Shown: positions 1 to 8,687, counted from the stretch's first letter. The stretch is DNA of 64,000 nt from Streptomyces cirratus (GCF_014650775.1 NZ_BMVP01000001.1:930001-994000); one strand, 5' to 3'. Notes: a model not told the origin generated them from the sequence alone. A program made the numbers and translations.

Positions 1-287
1 GCCTCCAGGGCCGCGAGTACGACCTGACGGTGGTCCTGCACCCCCTGTCGGGCCGCCCCGACGCCACGGCCTTCCACCTGGAGACGGGCCGCCTGTGCGT
101 CCTGGCCTCCCGCCACCGCCACGCCTGTGTGATCGTGGCCCGCGCGGGCATCGCGGCCCTCCTGGACGACCACCCGTCGACGGAACCGGTCCAGCTGGGC
201 GTGACGGTGAAGTTCCCGGACGGCTGGGAGGCGATGATGTCGACCTGGGACTTCTGGTCCGACCACCGCATCCCGTGGCGGCCCTGA
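1..287 (+). CDS. Hypothetical protein, 3' end only
   Basis: The reading frame is open from base 3 and stops with TGA at 285-287, so the start lies outside the window. About 94 residues are visible. The sequence ends in a tryptophan-rich tail (STWDFWSDHRIPWRP). No signal peptide, membrane segment or catalytic motif can be seen in this part. I do not recognise the family. It is probably a cytoplasmic protein of unknown function. High third-position GC supports real coding. Confidence 0.6.
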   Translation, partial: LQGREYDLTVVLHPLSGRPDATAFHLETGRLCVLASRHRHACVIVARAGIAALLDDHPSTEPVQLGVTVKFPDGWEAMMSTWDFWSDHRIPWRP

Positions 288-419
288 CCCACGGATTCCG
301 CGCCCGGGGCCCTGCACCCCTTGGGGTGAACTGCGCGCGCAACCGCCGGCCCCCCGGCCGTGGTACGTGTTCTGCTACCCCTGCGTCCGCGTGGACGGAA
401 CAGCGGAAAGGGGACGGTC

Positions 420-1160
420 GTGCGCTTTACGGGACACGCCAGGAGGTGGCTCGCCACCGCCGTCGGCGCCGCCGTGCTCACTCTCGTGACGGCACCGGCT
501 TCCGGCGCGGAGCGGGACCGGCTCGCGGGCGCCTACCTGAACCTGCACCAGTGCGTGTACTTCGCGCTGCTCCCCAACACGAACACGATCACGATGGTGG
601 GACCGGGCGACGACGGGCGGTTCAGGACCGGGACGAACGTCTCGGACACCGCCGACCACACGCTGTCGTGCGGTCGGGGTGACGGCAACTACCGGGAGAA
701 CGTCAACAGGTCGTGGTTCACCACCTTCGACCTGAGGACCGGGCGCTACCTGAACCTCCACCAGTGCGTCTACTACTCCGACAGCGGCACCGACCACCTC
801 ACCACGGTGATCCCGGACACCACCAGCGGGTTCTCGGCCGGCACGAACGTCTCCGACACCGCCGACACCAAGCCGTCCTGCGAACCGGGCGCCGAGGGCT
901 ACCGGCTCATCCCCCTGCTGTCGGCCGTCAAGGCGTTGGACCTGAGGGCCGGGAAGTACCTGAACCTGGAGCAGTGCGTGTACTACTTCACCCGCTTCAA
1001 CGACCACTTCACGACGGTGGCGCCCAGCGACGACGGGCGGTTCAGGGCCGGCACGAACGTCTCCGACACCGCCGGCGCCGAGCCGTCCTGCGGCGCGGGC
1101 GACGGGAACTACGAGCCGATCCCCCTGCTCTCGGGCGTCAGGGCCCTGGCGCTCACCTGA
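420..1160 (+). CDS. Secreted protein with three 70-residue repeats
   Basis: GTG start at 420 after a purine-rich GGAAAGGGGACG stretch; an upstream in-frame start at 360 would bury the signal peptide. The 246-residue product begins with an Arg-rich n-region, a hydrophobic core and an ASGA-type cleavage site near residue 30, so it should be exported. The mature part is three tandem copies of about 70 residues (about 36-105, 106-175, 176-246). Each has YLNL(H/E)QCVYY, then TTV or TMV, then GTNVSDTA, then a PSC or LSC cysteine. The two cysteines per copy suggest one disulfide per repeat. I do not recognise the family. A surface or extracellular binding role is only a guess. Confidence 0.75.
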   Translation: MRFTGHARRWLATAVGAAVLTLVTAPASGAERDRLAGAYLNLHQCVYFALLPNTNTITMVGPGDDGRFRTGTNVSDTADHTLSCGRGDGNYRENVNRSWFTTFDLRTGRYLNLHQCVYYSDSGTDHLTTVIPDTTSGFSAGTNVSDTADTKPSCEPGAEGYRLIPLLSAVKALDLRAGKYLNLEQCVYYFTRFNDHFTTVAPSDDGRFRAGTNVSDTAGAEPSCGAGDGNYEPIPLLSGVRALALT

Positions 1161-1269
1161 GGGTTGCCCGGCGGGTGTGACACAGCAGGCGGACGCGGCT
1201 TTGTGCGGGGCGCGGCAGCGACCAGACTGTCGCCGAGACAGCACACCCACGCCACACGGGAGTTCGACC

Positions 1270-1827
1270 ATGACCCGCCTGCACGTCATTTCCGCCGCCA
1301 CCCGCCCCACCTCCTCGGGCCGCCCGCTCGCCGCATGGGTCGGCGAACGGGCGCGCGCCCACGGCGGCTTCGAGGTCACCTCCGTCGACCTCGCCGAGAT
1401 CGCCCTGCCCTTCCTCGACGAGCCCGAGTACGCCTCCAGCGGCGTCTACACGAACCCGCACACCCTGGAGTGGAGCGCCCTGGTCGACTCCGCCGACGCG
1501 TTCGTCTTCGTCCTGCCGATGTACAACGGCGGCTTCACCGCGCCCTTCAAGAACGCCATCGACTTCCTCTACAAGGAGTGGGGCGGCAAGCCGGTCGCCC
1601 TGTTCAGCTACAGCGCGGGCCCGACGGGCGGCGCCCCGGCCGCCGAGATGCTGCTGCCGGTCCTGACCCGCCTCGGCATGCTCCCCACCGAGCGCCGGGT
1701 GGCCGTCCCCGGCATCAACGCCCTCATCGGCCCGGACGGCTTCCAGGCCCCGGAAGGCCTCGCCGAGGAGCTGGCCGGGATGCTGGACGAGGTCGCCGCC
1801 CTGGCCTCGGAACCCGTCTCCGCCTGA
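1270..1827 (+). CDS. NAD(P)H-dependent FMN reductase family protein
   Basis: ATG at 1270 is preceded by GGAG at a good distance; an in-frame GTG further upstream lacks this. The 185-residue protein has the flavodoxin-like fold of the FMN_red family. The N-terminal strand is followed by STRPTS-like phosphate-binding residues (HVISAATRPTSSGR). The family core PMYNGGFTAPFKNAIDFLYKEW is visible (positions about 76-97) and is followed by LFSYSAGPTGG. Members reduce FMN, quinones or azo compounds with NAD(P)H in the cytoplasm. The substrate cannot be told from sequence. It stands alone between a secreted protein and a small hypothetical gene. Confidence 0.85.
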   Translation: MTRLHVISAATRPTSSGRPLAAWVGERARAHGGFEVTSVDLAEIALPFLDEPEYASSGVYTNPHTLEWSALVDSADAFVFVLPMYNGGFTAPFKNAIDFLYKEWGGKPVALFSYSAGPTGGAPAAEMLLPVLTRLGMLPTERRVAVPGINALIGPDGFQAPEGLAEELAGMLDEVAALASEPVSA

Positions 1828-1918
1828 GGCGCGCGCGGGCGCGAGTGCGCCCTTGCGGGACGTTGGACAATGGAGGGTGGCCCGGAAGGATTCGCGCGCA
1901 GCACACAGGAGGACAGGC

Positions 1919-2266
1919 ATGGCAGAGCCCGAGCGGACCGAGCGGAGGCTGCGGCCCGCGCCGTTGCTCTTCGAGCCCTCGGAGGCGGCCTCGGACCCCG
2001 AGCACTTCTTCGACCTGGAGTCGATAGAGGACCCGCGGGAGCTGCTGACCCGCGCCACCGAGCTCACGCTGGCCTTCCGGGCGGCGCAGGACCGGGCCGT
2101 CGAGTTCCAGGCGCTGGCGGCGGCGCAGCTGGCCGATCCGCGCCGGTTCGACCGGCTGCCCGCCTCCGAGATCGCGGAACGGGCGGAGTGGACCGAGGAC
2201 TACGCCGTGAAGATGATCGAGTTCGGCGAGAGCCTCCAGCGCGGCGGCGGCCCGGACGAGGCGTAG
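1919..2266 (+). CDS. Small conserved hypothetical protein
   Basis: ATG at 1919 has a strong AGGAGG 7-8 bases upstream. The 115-residue protein is acidic, largely helical and has no cysteine, signal peptide or membrane segment. Charged helices such as DPRELLTRATELTLAFRAAQ and EIAERAEWTEDYAVKMIEFGESL suggest a small helical bundle or a protein-interaction role. I do not recognise a named family. It follows the FMN reductase by 91 bases on the same strand but has its own strong ribosome binding site. Confidence 0.7.
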   Translation: MAEPERTERRLRPAPLLFEPSEAASDPEHFFDLESIEDPRELLTRATELTLAFRAAQDRAVEFQALAAAQLADPRRFDRLPASEIAERAEWTEDYAVKMIEFGESLQRGGGPDEA

Positions 2267-2440
2267 GGCCCGGGTGAGCGCTGCCGGCCGGGCGACGGGC
2301 GGGGTCGCGGCACGGCAAGCGCTGTCGGGTGCCGCGGCCCGTGGCATATGCGGGGCGCACCATACTCCGGTTCCCTCCGCCGTGTCCGGATTTTCGGTAA
2401 CCCGGGGGAGTCGCGCCACTACCGGCGGTAGACCTGGGGC

Positions 2441-3049
2441 ATGACGACCCTGACCGGCTGCCCCGCTCCCGCCCTCGACGTCCGCCCCGAGCCCGCAACC
2501 CAGGTCACCCACGAGGGCGCCGCCTGGCTCGCCTCCGCGTGCACCCACCCGCGCAGCGCCCTCACGGTGTGGGAGGAGCGGCCCGCCGCCCCGGCGGTGC
2601 TGCCCTGCGGGGTCGCCTTCGACGTCGTCAACGTCCCGCTCGTGCTCGGCCGGCGGATGCTCGACCTGCTCTGGGCCGAGGGTCCCGGCTGCGGGCCCGC
2701 CGCCGTGCACCGCGGCCGGATGCTGCTCTTCGCCGCCCCCGGCACGGCGCAGCGGCTGCCCGCCCTGCTCGCCTGGGTGGGGGAACCCCCGACGAAGCCG
2801 GGGGGAGGGTGGAGCGCGGACGCGGCGGCCCCGATCTGTCACGGGCCGGGCGACGCCGTCACCGTTCCGCCGCTCCTCGCGGTGGCCGGACCCTCGCGCT
2901 GGCTGGTGGCACCGGACTCCCGGCGGCCCCGGCTGCCCGGGCCCGACACGCTGCTGTGGGCGTTCTTGCACGCCGCCCGCCTGCAGGTATCGATTTTTCG
3001 TTCCGCCGATCGGGATGCTAATGTCTACGACGTCAGCAGGCGCCGCTAG
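2441..3049 (+). CDS. Primase/polymerase N-terminal-like protein
   Basis: The 202-residue protein starts at ATG 2441 after GGGG. It resembles the short Streptomyces proteins annotated as bifunctional DNA primase/polymerase N-terminal domain (GAAWLASA, CGVAFDVVNVP, RWLVAPDSRRP). I see no complete catalytic acidic triad, so enzyme activity is doubtful. Residues around 113-124 (WVGEPPTKPGGG) are encoded by a 36-base repeat that interrupts the family-like sequence in frame. The stop TAG at 3047-3049 lies inside the following tRNA-Lys gene, a ten-base overlap. The last 60 bases are AT-richer and probably also carry the tRNA promoter. The C-terminus may thus be an evolutionary extension. Confidence 0.6.
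   Translation: MTTLTGCPAPALDVRPEPATQVTHEGAAWLASACTHPRSALTVWEERPAAPAVLPCGVAFDVVNVPLVLGRRMLDLLWAEGPGCGPAAVHRGRMLLFAAPGTAQRLPALLAWVGEPPTKPGGGWSADAAAPICHGPGDAVTVPPLLAVAGPSRWLVAPDSRRPRLPGPDTLLWAFLHAARLQVSIFRSADRDANVYDVSRRR
2777..2812. repeat. 36-base GC-rich palindromic repeat inside a CDS
   Basis: The segment begins GTGGGGGAACCCCC, contains GACGAAG and ends in GGGGGAGGGTGG. CCCCC and GGGGG arms around GACGAAGC can form a hairpin. It is exactly 12 codons long and adds a Gly/Pro stretch to the protein without shifting the frame. Short GC-rich elements of this look occur scattered through Streptomyces genomes; that is from general knowledge, not a search. Confidence 0.55.
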
Positions 3050-3113
3050 CTCAGTTGGTTAGAGCAGCTGACTCTTAATCAGCGGGTCCGGGGTTCGAGT
3101 CCCTGGCGGCGCA
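3040..3113 (+). tRNA. tRNA-Lys (CTT)
   Basis: The 74-base gene folds into a full cloverleaf. The acceptor stem GCGCCGC pairs with GCGGCGC at 3106-3112, with discriminator A at 3113. The D arm is GCTC/GAGC, the anticodon stem GCTGA/TCAGC with loop CTCTTAA, and the T arm CGGGG TTCGAGT CCCTG. The anticodon is CTT, which reads AAG. CCA is not encoded. A TAATGT -10 candidate lies at 3019-3024, 15 bases before the gene and inside the upstream CDS. It is the first of three near-identical copies in the window. Confidence 0.97.
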
Positions 3114-3119
3114 CAGACG

Positions 3120-3153
3120 GAAGAAGGCCCCCACGCGAGTGGGGGCCTTCTTC
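3120..3153. terminator. Rho-independent-type hairpin after tRNA-Lys
   Basis: A perfect 15-bp stem (GAAGAAGGCCCCCAC at 3120-3134 with its complement at 3139-3153) closes a GCGA loop. It sits between the tRNA and the convergent protease gene, so it can stop transcription from both sides. The A- and T-rich stem ends resemble an intrinsic terminator in each direction. Confidence 0.85.
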
Positions 3154-3181
3154 GTGTGCCCGGACGGCCGCTCCCGGGTCC

Positions 3182-4417
3182 CTATGTCGTGATCTTGACC
3201 GTGTAGGCGCCCGAGGGCGTCCGGTCCGCCACCTCGATGCGGATCCGTTCTCCCGGCACCGTGAACGCCTCGCCCACCTCCAGCGGGGCGTCCGCCAGCG
3301 GCGGGTAGACCGAGCGGTCCCAGCAGGCCTCCGTGCGCGGGTGGCCGTCCATCACCTCGATCGGGCCGCCGCCCGAGGCCGCCTCGTTGCGGACCCGGTA
3401 GACCAGTACGCCCTCGGTGCAGGTGTCCGCGTCGTTGCCGGCGGAGCCGCGGGCCTCGACGGCGATGGCGCTGCCCGGGCCGGTGCGCACCACCGCGAGC
3501 CGGGTCCCGCCGGAACCGCCCCTCGGGACCCCCTCGGCGATCGGCTGGAGGGTGTGCAGGGAGGTGCCCGAGGGCACGCAGTCCACCTGGGAGGCGTCGA
3601 GCCAGCCCAGCTTCCACTTGTGCCAGGCGAACAGGTCCGGCGCCATCCCGAACTGGCTGCCCATGACGTCCCAGTCCCCGACGTACGTGTCCCAGTCGCC
3701 CTTGCCGTCCGTCGGCCGGTGGTAGAGGTCGGGCAGGTCGAAGACGTGCCCGGTCTCGTGCGCCAGGACGTTGCGGTCCGGCGGGTGCCGCTCGAAGACG
3801 GTCACGATCCGCCGCAGCTGCGTGCCGTCGGCGACGAGGGGCCGGTCGAAGTTGACGACCTTGGTGGCGTCCGAGTCCACTCCGGGCGCGTTGGGGTCGG
3901 CGACGAAGTACACGACGTCGTACTGGCTGAAATCGACCGAGGGGTCGGCGGCCGCGACCGCGTCCCGCAGGTAGGCCGCGCGGGCCTCGGGCGCCCAGTC
4001 GCGCTGCATCCCGTACGCGGTGGACGGCCTGGGCATCGCGACCCACTGCTTCTGCGGATGCGGAACCAGCCGGAAGCGCCCGTAGGAGGCGCGCTCGAAG
4101 AACTCGCTGGTGGCGGGGAAGTAGTCAGCCGTCAGCTGCTGCGGGGTGACGGCGGCGCGGTGGTCGGGGAAGGAGAGGAAGACCATGACCGCGTGCAGGG
4201 TGCGGACGGGTCTGGGGTAGGCGCGGTTCCAGGTGTCCAGGCCGAGGGAGTGGTGGGCGGCCGTGCGGGTCAGGGCGCAGGGGCCCGCGCCGGACGCGGC
4301 GGCCGCGGGGGTGGCGACGAGCGACATGGCGGCGACCGCGGCCATGGAGGTGAGAACCGCCGCGGCACTTCGGATGCCGGGATGGTCCACTCCCCCGGGT
4401 GTCTGCTGGGGCGGCAC
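3182..4417 (-). CDS. Secreted M6-family metalloprotease
   Basis: GTG start at 4417 with GGAGGT about nine bases upstream. The 411-residue protein has a long n-region and a signal peptide ending near ATPAAAA (residue about 41). The zinc-binding motif HETGHVFDLPD is at residues 220-230, with H220, E221 and H224 as expected for the metzincin-like M6 (immune inhibitor A type) peptidases. Downstream GDWDVMGSQFGMAPDLFAWHK matches the Met-turn region (WDVMG) of that family. The C-terminal 130 residues are probably a beta domain. Role: extracellular protein degradation. It is transcribed toward the tRNA-Lys terminator and stands alone. Confidence 0.85.
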   Translation of the reverse strand: MPPQQTPGGVDHPGIRSAAAVLTSMAAVAAMSLVATPAAAASGAGPCALTRTAAHHSLGLDTWNRAYPRPVRTLHAVMVFLSFPDHRAAVTPQQLTADYFPATSEFFERASYGRFRLVPHPQKQWVAMPRPSTAYGMQRDWAPEARAAYLRDAVAAADPSVDFSQYDVVYFVADPNAPGVDSDATKVVNFDRPLVADGTQLRRIVTVFERHPPDRNVLAHETGHVFDLPDLYHRPTDGKGDWDTYVGDWDVMGSQFGMAPDLFAWHKWKLGWLDASQVDCVPSGTSLHTLQPIAEGVPRGGSGGTRLAVVRTGPGSAIAVEARGSAGNDADTCTEGVLVYRVRNEAASGGGPIEVMDGHPRTEACWDRSVYPPLADAPLEVGEAFTVPGERIRIEVADRTPSGAYTVKITT

Positions 4418-4774
4418 ATCGACCTCCGGTGGTGGATTCGTACCATCTCGTCCACCTTGAGGCGATTGTCTTACTTATGCCCTGTTCCGGTGCCCCACAT
4501 GAGTGAGCAGTAGGGCAAGTCGGTGACCCCCGGACTTCACGGCACTGCCTACGGACCGTCACGACCGGTCACCGGAGATCAATGACGGGCTCCGCATGCT
4601 CACAGCCGCGCAGAAACGATCACCCGTGGTCAGGCCGACGAACCGTCATCACGGCGTCATCCCACCGAAGTAGGTCCGTCCGCCCGGCGACGCCGCTGGA
4701 TAGGGCCGTCCGGCAGCCTCTATGATCGGCACACTTTCCTGCACGGACACTCACGAGCACTGCGGGAGCCAACG
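4418..4774. promoter_or_regulatory. Divergent intergenic region, protease / c-di-GMP gene
   Basis: This 357-base gap separates two divergent genes and should hold both promoters. For the rightward gene a TATGAT -10 element is visible at 4721-4726, about 48 bases before the GTG start; no good -35 is seen 17 bases upstream. For the leftward gene I see no clear promoter. No small reading frame with a ribosome binding site was found. Confidence 0.45.
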
Positions 4775-6646
4775 GTGAGCGGAACCTCAGAGGGAACCGG
4801 TTCGGCGGCCGACAGCATCCGATCGGCCATTACGGAGCGTCACCCAGCAGTGCCGGCCCTGCCGGGCATGTCGAGCGAGCCGGAGGTCGCGTCGATGGCC
4901 TCGCCCACCCGGCCCGCCCCGGGAGCACGCGACTTCCGGGCCGCCTTCGACGCGGCGCACCTCGCGATGGCCGTGGTCGACCGCGAGGGCTACGTCGTCG
5001 CCGCCAACAAGGCCCTCGCCGCCCTGCTGGGCGCCGACCCGCACGAACTCGTCGAGCGGGCCGCGGCGGAGCTGGTCGACCTGGCGGCGGAGGCCCGGAC
5101 CTGGCACGCGTACCAGGAGGTGCTCCGCGGGCGCCAGGCGCGACTGCGCTGCACCCGCCGGCTCAAGCACCCCGACGGGCACTCGCTGTGGACCGAGGTG
5201 ACGTTGGGGCCCGTACCCGGAACCCGGGACGTCCTGTTGTCCGTTGCCGACATCAGCGACCGCCGCGACCTCCAGGCCCGGCTGCGCCACCTCCAGATGC
5301 ACGACCCCGTCACCCGGCTGCCCAACCGGGCGCTGTTCTTCGAGCGGCTCTCCGCCGCCCTGGAGGCCGCCTCGTACGAGGACGGCGGCACGGGCCGGAT
5401 CGGCCTGTGCTACCTGGACCTCGACGGCTTCAAGGCGGTCAACGACACCCTCGGCCACCGCGTCGGCGACCGGCTGCTGACCGCGGTCGCGGCCCGGTTG
5501 ACGCAGTGCGCCGACCAGTCCGGCTACGGGCGCACCAGCGGGCACCTGGTGGCCCGGCTCGGCGGCGACGAGTTCGCACTGCTGGTCGAGGACTCCACCG
5601 GCACGGAGCAGCTCGCGGAGCTGGCCCGCAGCGTACTGACCGCCGTACAGGAGCCGTTCGACCTGGCCGGGCAGCGGCTGTCGGTGTCGGCGTCCATCGG
5701 CGTGGTGGAACGGGCCGCCGCCGGGACCTCGGCGACCGGCCTGATGCAGGCCGCGGACACGACCCTGTACTGGGCGAAGGCGGACGGCAAGGCCCGCTGG
5801 ACCCTGTTCGACCCGGAACGCAACGCGCACCGCATGACCCGTCAGGCGCTCTCGTCCACGCTGCGGCCGGCCGTGGAGCGGGGCGAGTTCGAGCTGGAGT
5901 ACCAGCCGCTGGTGGACTTGGAGAGCGGCGCGGTGCGCGGGGTGGAGGCGCTGGTGCGCTGGAACCACCCGCAGTTCGGGACGTTGACGCCGAATCGGTT
6001 CATCGGAATTGCGGAAGAAGACGGCTCGATCGTCCAGCTGGGTCAATGGGTGCTGCGGACCGCCTGCCGGCAGGCGCGGCGCTGGCAGATCGAGCAGCCC
6101 AGCGACTCGCCGGTGTTCGTGTCGGTGAACGTCGCGGTGCGGCAGGTGTGGGACTCGGACCTGGTGGGTGACGTCGCGGAGATCCTCGCCGAGACGGGCC
6201 TCGCCCCGCAGCTGCTCCAGCTGGAGCTGACGGAGTCGGCGGTCATGGGTTCGGCGGGACGGCCGTTGCAGGCGCTCCAGGCGCTGAGCGACATGGGCGT
6301 ACGGATCGCCATCGACGACTTCGGCACCGGGTACTCCAACCTCGCCTACCTCAGCCGGCTGCCGGTGTCGGTGCTCAAGCTGGACGGCTCCTTCGTGCGC
6401 GGTTTCCGCTACGAGGAGGGCGCCCACCCCAACCCGGCCGACGAGACCATCGTCGAGGCGCTGGTGCAGCTGGCGCACCGGCTGGGCCTGACGGTGACGG
6501 CGGAGTGCGTGGAGACGGCCGGCCAGGCGGCCCGCCTGCGCCGCGTCGGCTGCGACACCGGCCAGGGCTGGCTCTACTCCCGCGCGGTGGCCCCGGAACG
6601 CATCGCGGAGATGATCGGCACCCGCCCCGAGGGCACCGGCCCCTGA
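4775..6646 (+). CDS. PAS-GGDEF-EAL cyclic-di-GMP turnover protein
   Basis: GTG start at 4775 with GGGAG upstream. The 623-residue protein has no membrane segment. A PAS domain with its C-terminal PAC part spans about residues 50-170. A GGDEF domain spans about 175-340 with an intact GGDEF signature at 263-267. An EAL domain spans about 360-615 with EAL at 391-393, the conserved DDFGTGYSNL loop, and KLDGSF. Both the diguanylate cyclase and phosphodiesterase sites look complete, so the protein could make and degrade c-di-GMP under control of the PAS sensor. In Streptomyces c-di-GMP controls the switch from growth to development through BldD. The architecture is like RmdA, but identity is not claimed. 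Confidence 0.93.
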   Translation: MSGTSEGTGSAADSIRSAITERHPAVPALPGMSSEPEVASMASPTRPAPGARDFRAAFDAAHLAMAVVDREGYVVAANKALAALLGADPHELVERAAAELVDLAAEARTWHAYQEVLRGRQARLRCTRRLKHPDGHSLWTEVTLGPVPGTRDVLLSVADISDRRDLQARLRHLQMHDPVTRLPNRALFFERLSAALEAASYEDGGTGRIGLCYLDLDGFKAVNDTLGHRVGDRLLTAVAARLTQCADQSGYGRTSGHLVARLGGDEFALLVEDSTGTEQLAELARSVLTAVQEPFDLAGQRLSVSASIGVVERAAAGTSATGLMQAADTTLYWAKADGKARWTLFDPERNAHRMTRQALSSTLRPAVERGEFELEYQPLVDLESGAVRGVEALVRWNHPQFGTLTPNRFIGIAEEDGSIVQLGQWVLRTACRQARRWQIEQPSDSPVFVSVNVAVRQVWDSDLVGDVAEILAETGLAPQLLQLELTESAVMGSAGRPLQALQALSDMGVRIAIDDFGTGYSNLAYLSRLPVSVLKLDGSFVRGFRYEEGAHPNPADETIVEALVQLAHRLGLTVTAECVETAGQAARLRRVGCDTGQGWLYSRAVAPERIAEMIGTRPEGTGP

Positions 6647-6729
6647 CGGACCGGCGCCGCGCACGCCTGCGCCCCGCACCCCTGGCTGGGGTCGGGACGC
6701 AGGGCCGCTCGGCGCGGGGTGGGGGGAGA

Positions 6730-8433
6730 TCAGCAGGCGCCGAGGTCCTTCCAGACACCCCATTCACCGGTGGTGCCGGGCTCCTCGTTCTGCGTCCACC
6801 ACTGGGCCTTCCACTTGTGGCCCTTGTGCGAGACCTCGTTGCCGCCGGTGTAGACCGTGCCCGCGGCGTAGGCGGGGGCGGTGCAGCCCGTCGTGGGCGT
6901 GGCGGTGGGGGTCGGCGTCGCCGTCGCGGTGGGCGTGGGGGTGGGCGTGGGGGTCGCGGTCGGGGTGACCGGGGGCTGGGTGGAGCCGCCGAGGGCGGTG
7001 GAGATCTGGTTCAGCAGCGTGGTCTTGTCGTCCAGGCCGAGCAGGGAGTACATCATCGCGCCGGCCAGACCGCGCTGCTTGCCGTAGTCGACCCGGGCCT
7101 GGATCGACTTCTGGTTGAGGCCGGTGAAGAACTCGCCGTCCTTGTAGAAGTACGAGGCCTTCGCCTGGTCGTCCCAGAAGGTGACCGCCGGGTTGTCGAC
7201 GATCCCGCCGAGCTCCTTGTAGTTGGCGATGCCCGCCTGCTGGCTGGTGGGCCGGGCGGCGGAGGGACCGGTCGCCGTCTGGGCGAGGCCGCCCGCGGCT
7301 CCGGCGGGGACGCCCTTCCAGCCGCGGTAGTAGAACTCGTAGCCGAGCGTCAGCTTGTTGGCGGGGAAGCCGCCCGCGATGCCGTAGGCCGGGTTGCCGT
7401 CGAGCCAGGAGTCGATGGCGTTCTTGATGCTGTACTTCTCGGTGCCCGGCGCGATGGGGTCGGTCGGGTCGGCCGCCGAGGGGTAGAGCGGGGACTGGTG
7501 GTACGTCGGCCCGTCGCCGTCCCAGGCGCCGTGCATGTCGTAGGTCATGATGTTCGCGTAGTCGAGGTACGCGCCGATCTTGTCCGTCTCGATGTACTTG
7601 ATCTTGTCCTGGCCGGCCGGGAGCGCCGAGGTCAGCAGGTACTTCTTGCCGCCGTTGGCCTGGCCGTAGGCGTCGAGCTGGGTACGGAACTCCTTGAGCA
7701 GCAGCGTGAAGTTCTGCTTGTCCTCGGGGGCGTAGTGGTTGCCGAGGTGGCCGCCCGCCGAACCGGGGTACTCCCAGTCGATGTCGATCCCGTCGAAGAT
7801 CCCGGCCGCGCTGCCCGGGCCGCCGTAGCCGCCCTCGACCGGCAGATTGCCCTTGATGTACTGGTCGATGCAGGAGGAGACGAGCTTCTTGCGGGAGGCG
7901 TCGGTCTTCGCCGCGTCGCTGAAGTACTTCGAGTACGTCCAGCCGCCGATCGAAATGTTGATCTTGAGGTTCGGGTACTTCGCCTTGAGCTGCTTGAACT
8001 GGTTGAAGACGCCGACGATCGGCTGGTCCCACTTGTCGGCGACCCCGCTGACGCTGTCCGCCGCGCCGAACGACTTCTGGTAGTCGGCGTAGGAGTCGCC
8101 CGCCCCGTCACCGGCGCCGGCGTTGTTGTCGTCGCCCGCCGCCTTGTTGGCCTCGAAACAGGTGAGGTCGGTGGGGTGGATGTTGCCGAACGAGTAGTTG
8201 ATGACGTCCAGCTTGCCCGCTATGCCGCGGGTGTCGAGGTGCTTGGGGTAGAAGGCGTTCCCGTACACGCTCCACTGGTCGTAGTAGGCGATCTTGACGT
8301 TGCCCGCGGCCGCCGCGGTGGTGCCGGCGGCGCCCGCGGCCTGTGCGGTGCCGAGTCCCGCGAAGGTGGCCAGCGCTCCGGCTGCCAGCGCGGCCGTGGC
8401 GGCGGCCGCGATGAGGGGTTTACGGATGTGCAT
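6730..8433 (-). CDS. Secreted GH18 chitinase with chitin-binding domain
   Basis: ATG at 8433 with GGAG upstream gives 567 residues. The signal peptide (HIRKPLIAAAATAALAAGAL) ends near AQAAG. The catalytic GH18 barrel follows; the DGIDIDWE motif places D217, D219 and catalytic E221. A Thr/Pro linker (repeated TPTPT) of about 35 residues leads to a C-terminal carbohydrate-binding module of type 5/12 (CTAPAYAAGTVYTGGNEVSH, then WKAQWWTQNEEPG, WKDLGAC). The product should hydrolyse chitin outside the cell. Its promoter carries two DasR-type sites, tying it to GlcNAc control shared with the AA10 enzyme and nag genes in this window. Confidence 0.96.
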   Translation of the reverse strand: MHIRKPLIAAAATAALAAGALATFAGLGTAQAAGAAGTTAAAAGNVKIAYYDQWSVYGNAFYPKHLDTRGIAGKLDVINYSFGNIHPTDLTCFEANKAAGDDNNAGAGDGAGDSYADYQKSFGAADSVSGVADKWDQPIVGVFNQFKQLKAKYPNLKINISIGGWTYSKYFSDAAKTDASRKKLVSSCIDQYIKGNLPVEGGYGGPGSAAGIFDGIDIDWEYPGSAGGHLGNHYAPEDKQNFTLLLKEFRTQLDAYGQANGGKKYLLTSALPAGQDKIKYIETDKIGAYLDYANIMTYDMHGAWDGDGPTYHQSPLYPSAADPTDPIAPGTEKYSIKNAIDSWLDGNPAYGIAGGFPANKLTLGYEFYYRGWKGVPAGAAGGLAQTATGPSAARPTSQQAGIANYKELGGIVDNPAVTFWDDQAKASYFYKDGEFFTGLNQKSIQARVDYGKQRGLAGAMMYSLLGLDDKTTLLNQISTALGGSTQPPVTPTATPTPTPTPTATATPTPTATPTTGCTAPAYAAGTVYTGGNEVSHKGHKWKAQWWTQNEEPGTTGEWGVWKDLGAC

Positions 8434-8485
8434 GAACTGACTCCGTGGGGGTGGGAGGGGATGCGTCAGCTTCGGGTGAGAGAAG

Positions 8486-8544
8486 TGATAGCGATCACCC
8501 GATGCCCCAGTCAATGGTTTGGACCAAACAAGGACTAGACCACT
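8486..8544 (-). promoter_or_regulatory. Chitinase promoter with two DasR-like sites
   Basis: On the minus strand TTGACT (8509-8514) and CTATCA (8486-8491) are separated by exactly 17 bases, a good vegetative promoter about 55 bases before the start codon. Immediately upstream are two adjacent 16-base elements at 8513-8528 and 8529-8544. They match about 11 and 12 positions of the DasR dre consensus ACTGGTCTAGACCAGT. Paired direct repeats of this kind are known upstream of Streptomyces chitinases, and DasR binding to such sites is established. Binding here is inferred. Confidence 0.8.
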
Positions 8545-8687
8545 CGGCGGTCAAACTCGCTCGTCAGAGCCCTGGGCGCATACGGGAAACCGCCCGCCAC
8601 CCCTGGTGACGAGCGGTTTAAGACTCCCCTAAGCCACACTCCCGCAAGGTTTCGGCAACGAACCAGCCGAACCCCGTTCTCCCGGAC

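Noticed and set aside
8568..8640. Long-range inverted repeat CGCTCGTCA/TGACGAGCG as a terminator
   Set aside because: Arms are only nine bases and more than 30 bases apart. It could help end the LLM gene transcript, but support is too weak to list.
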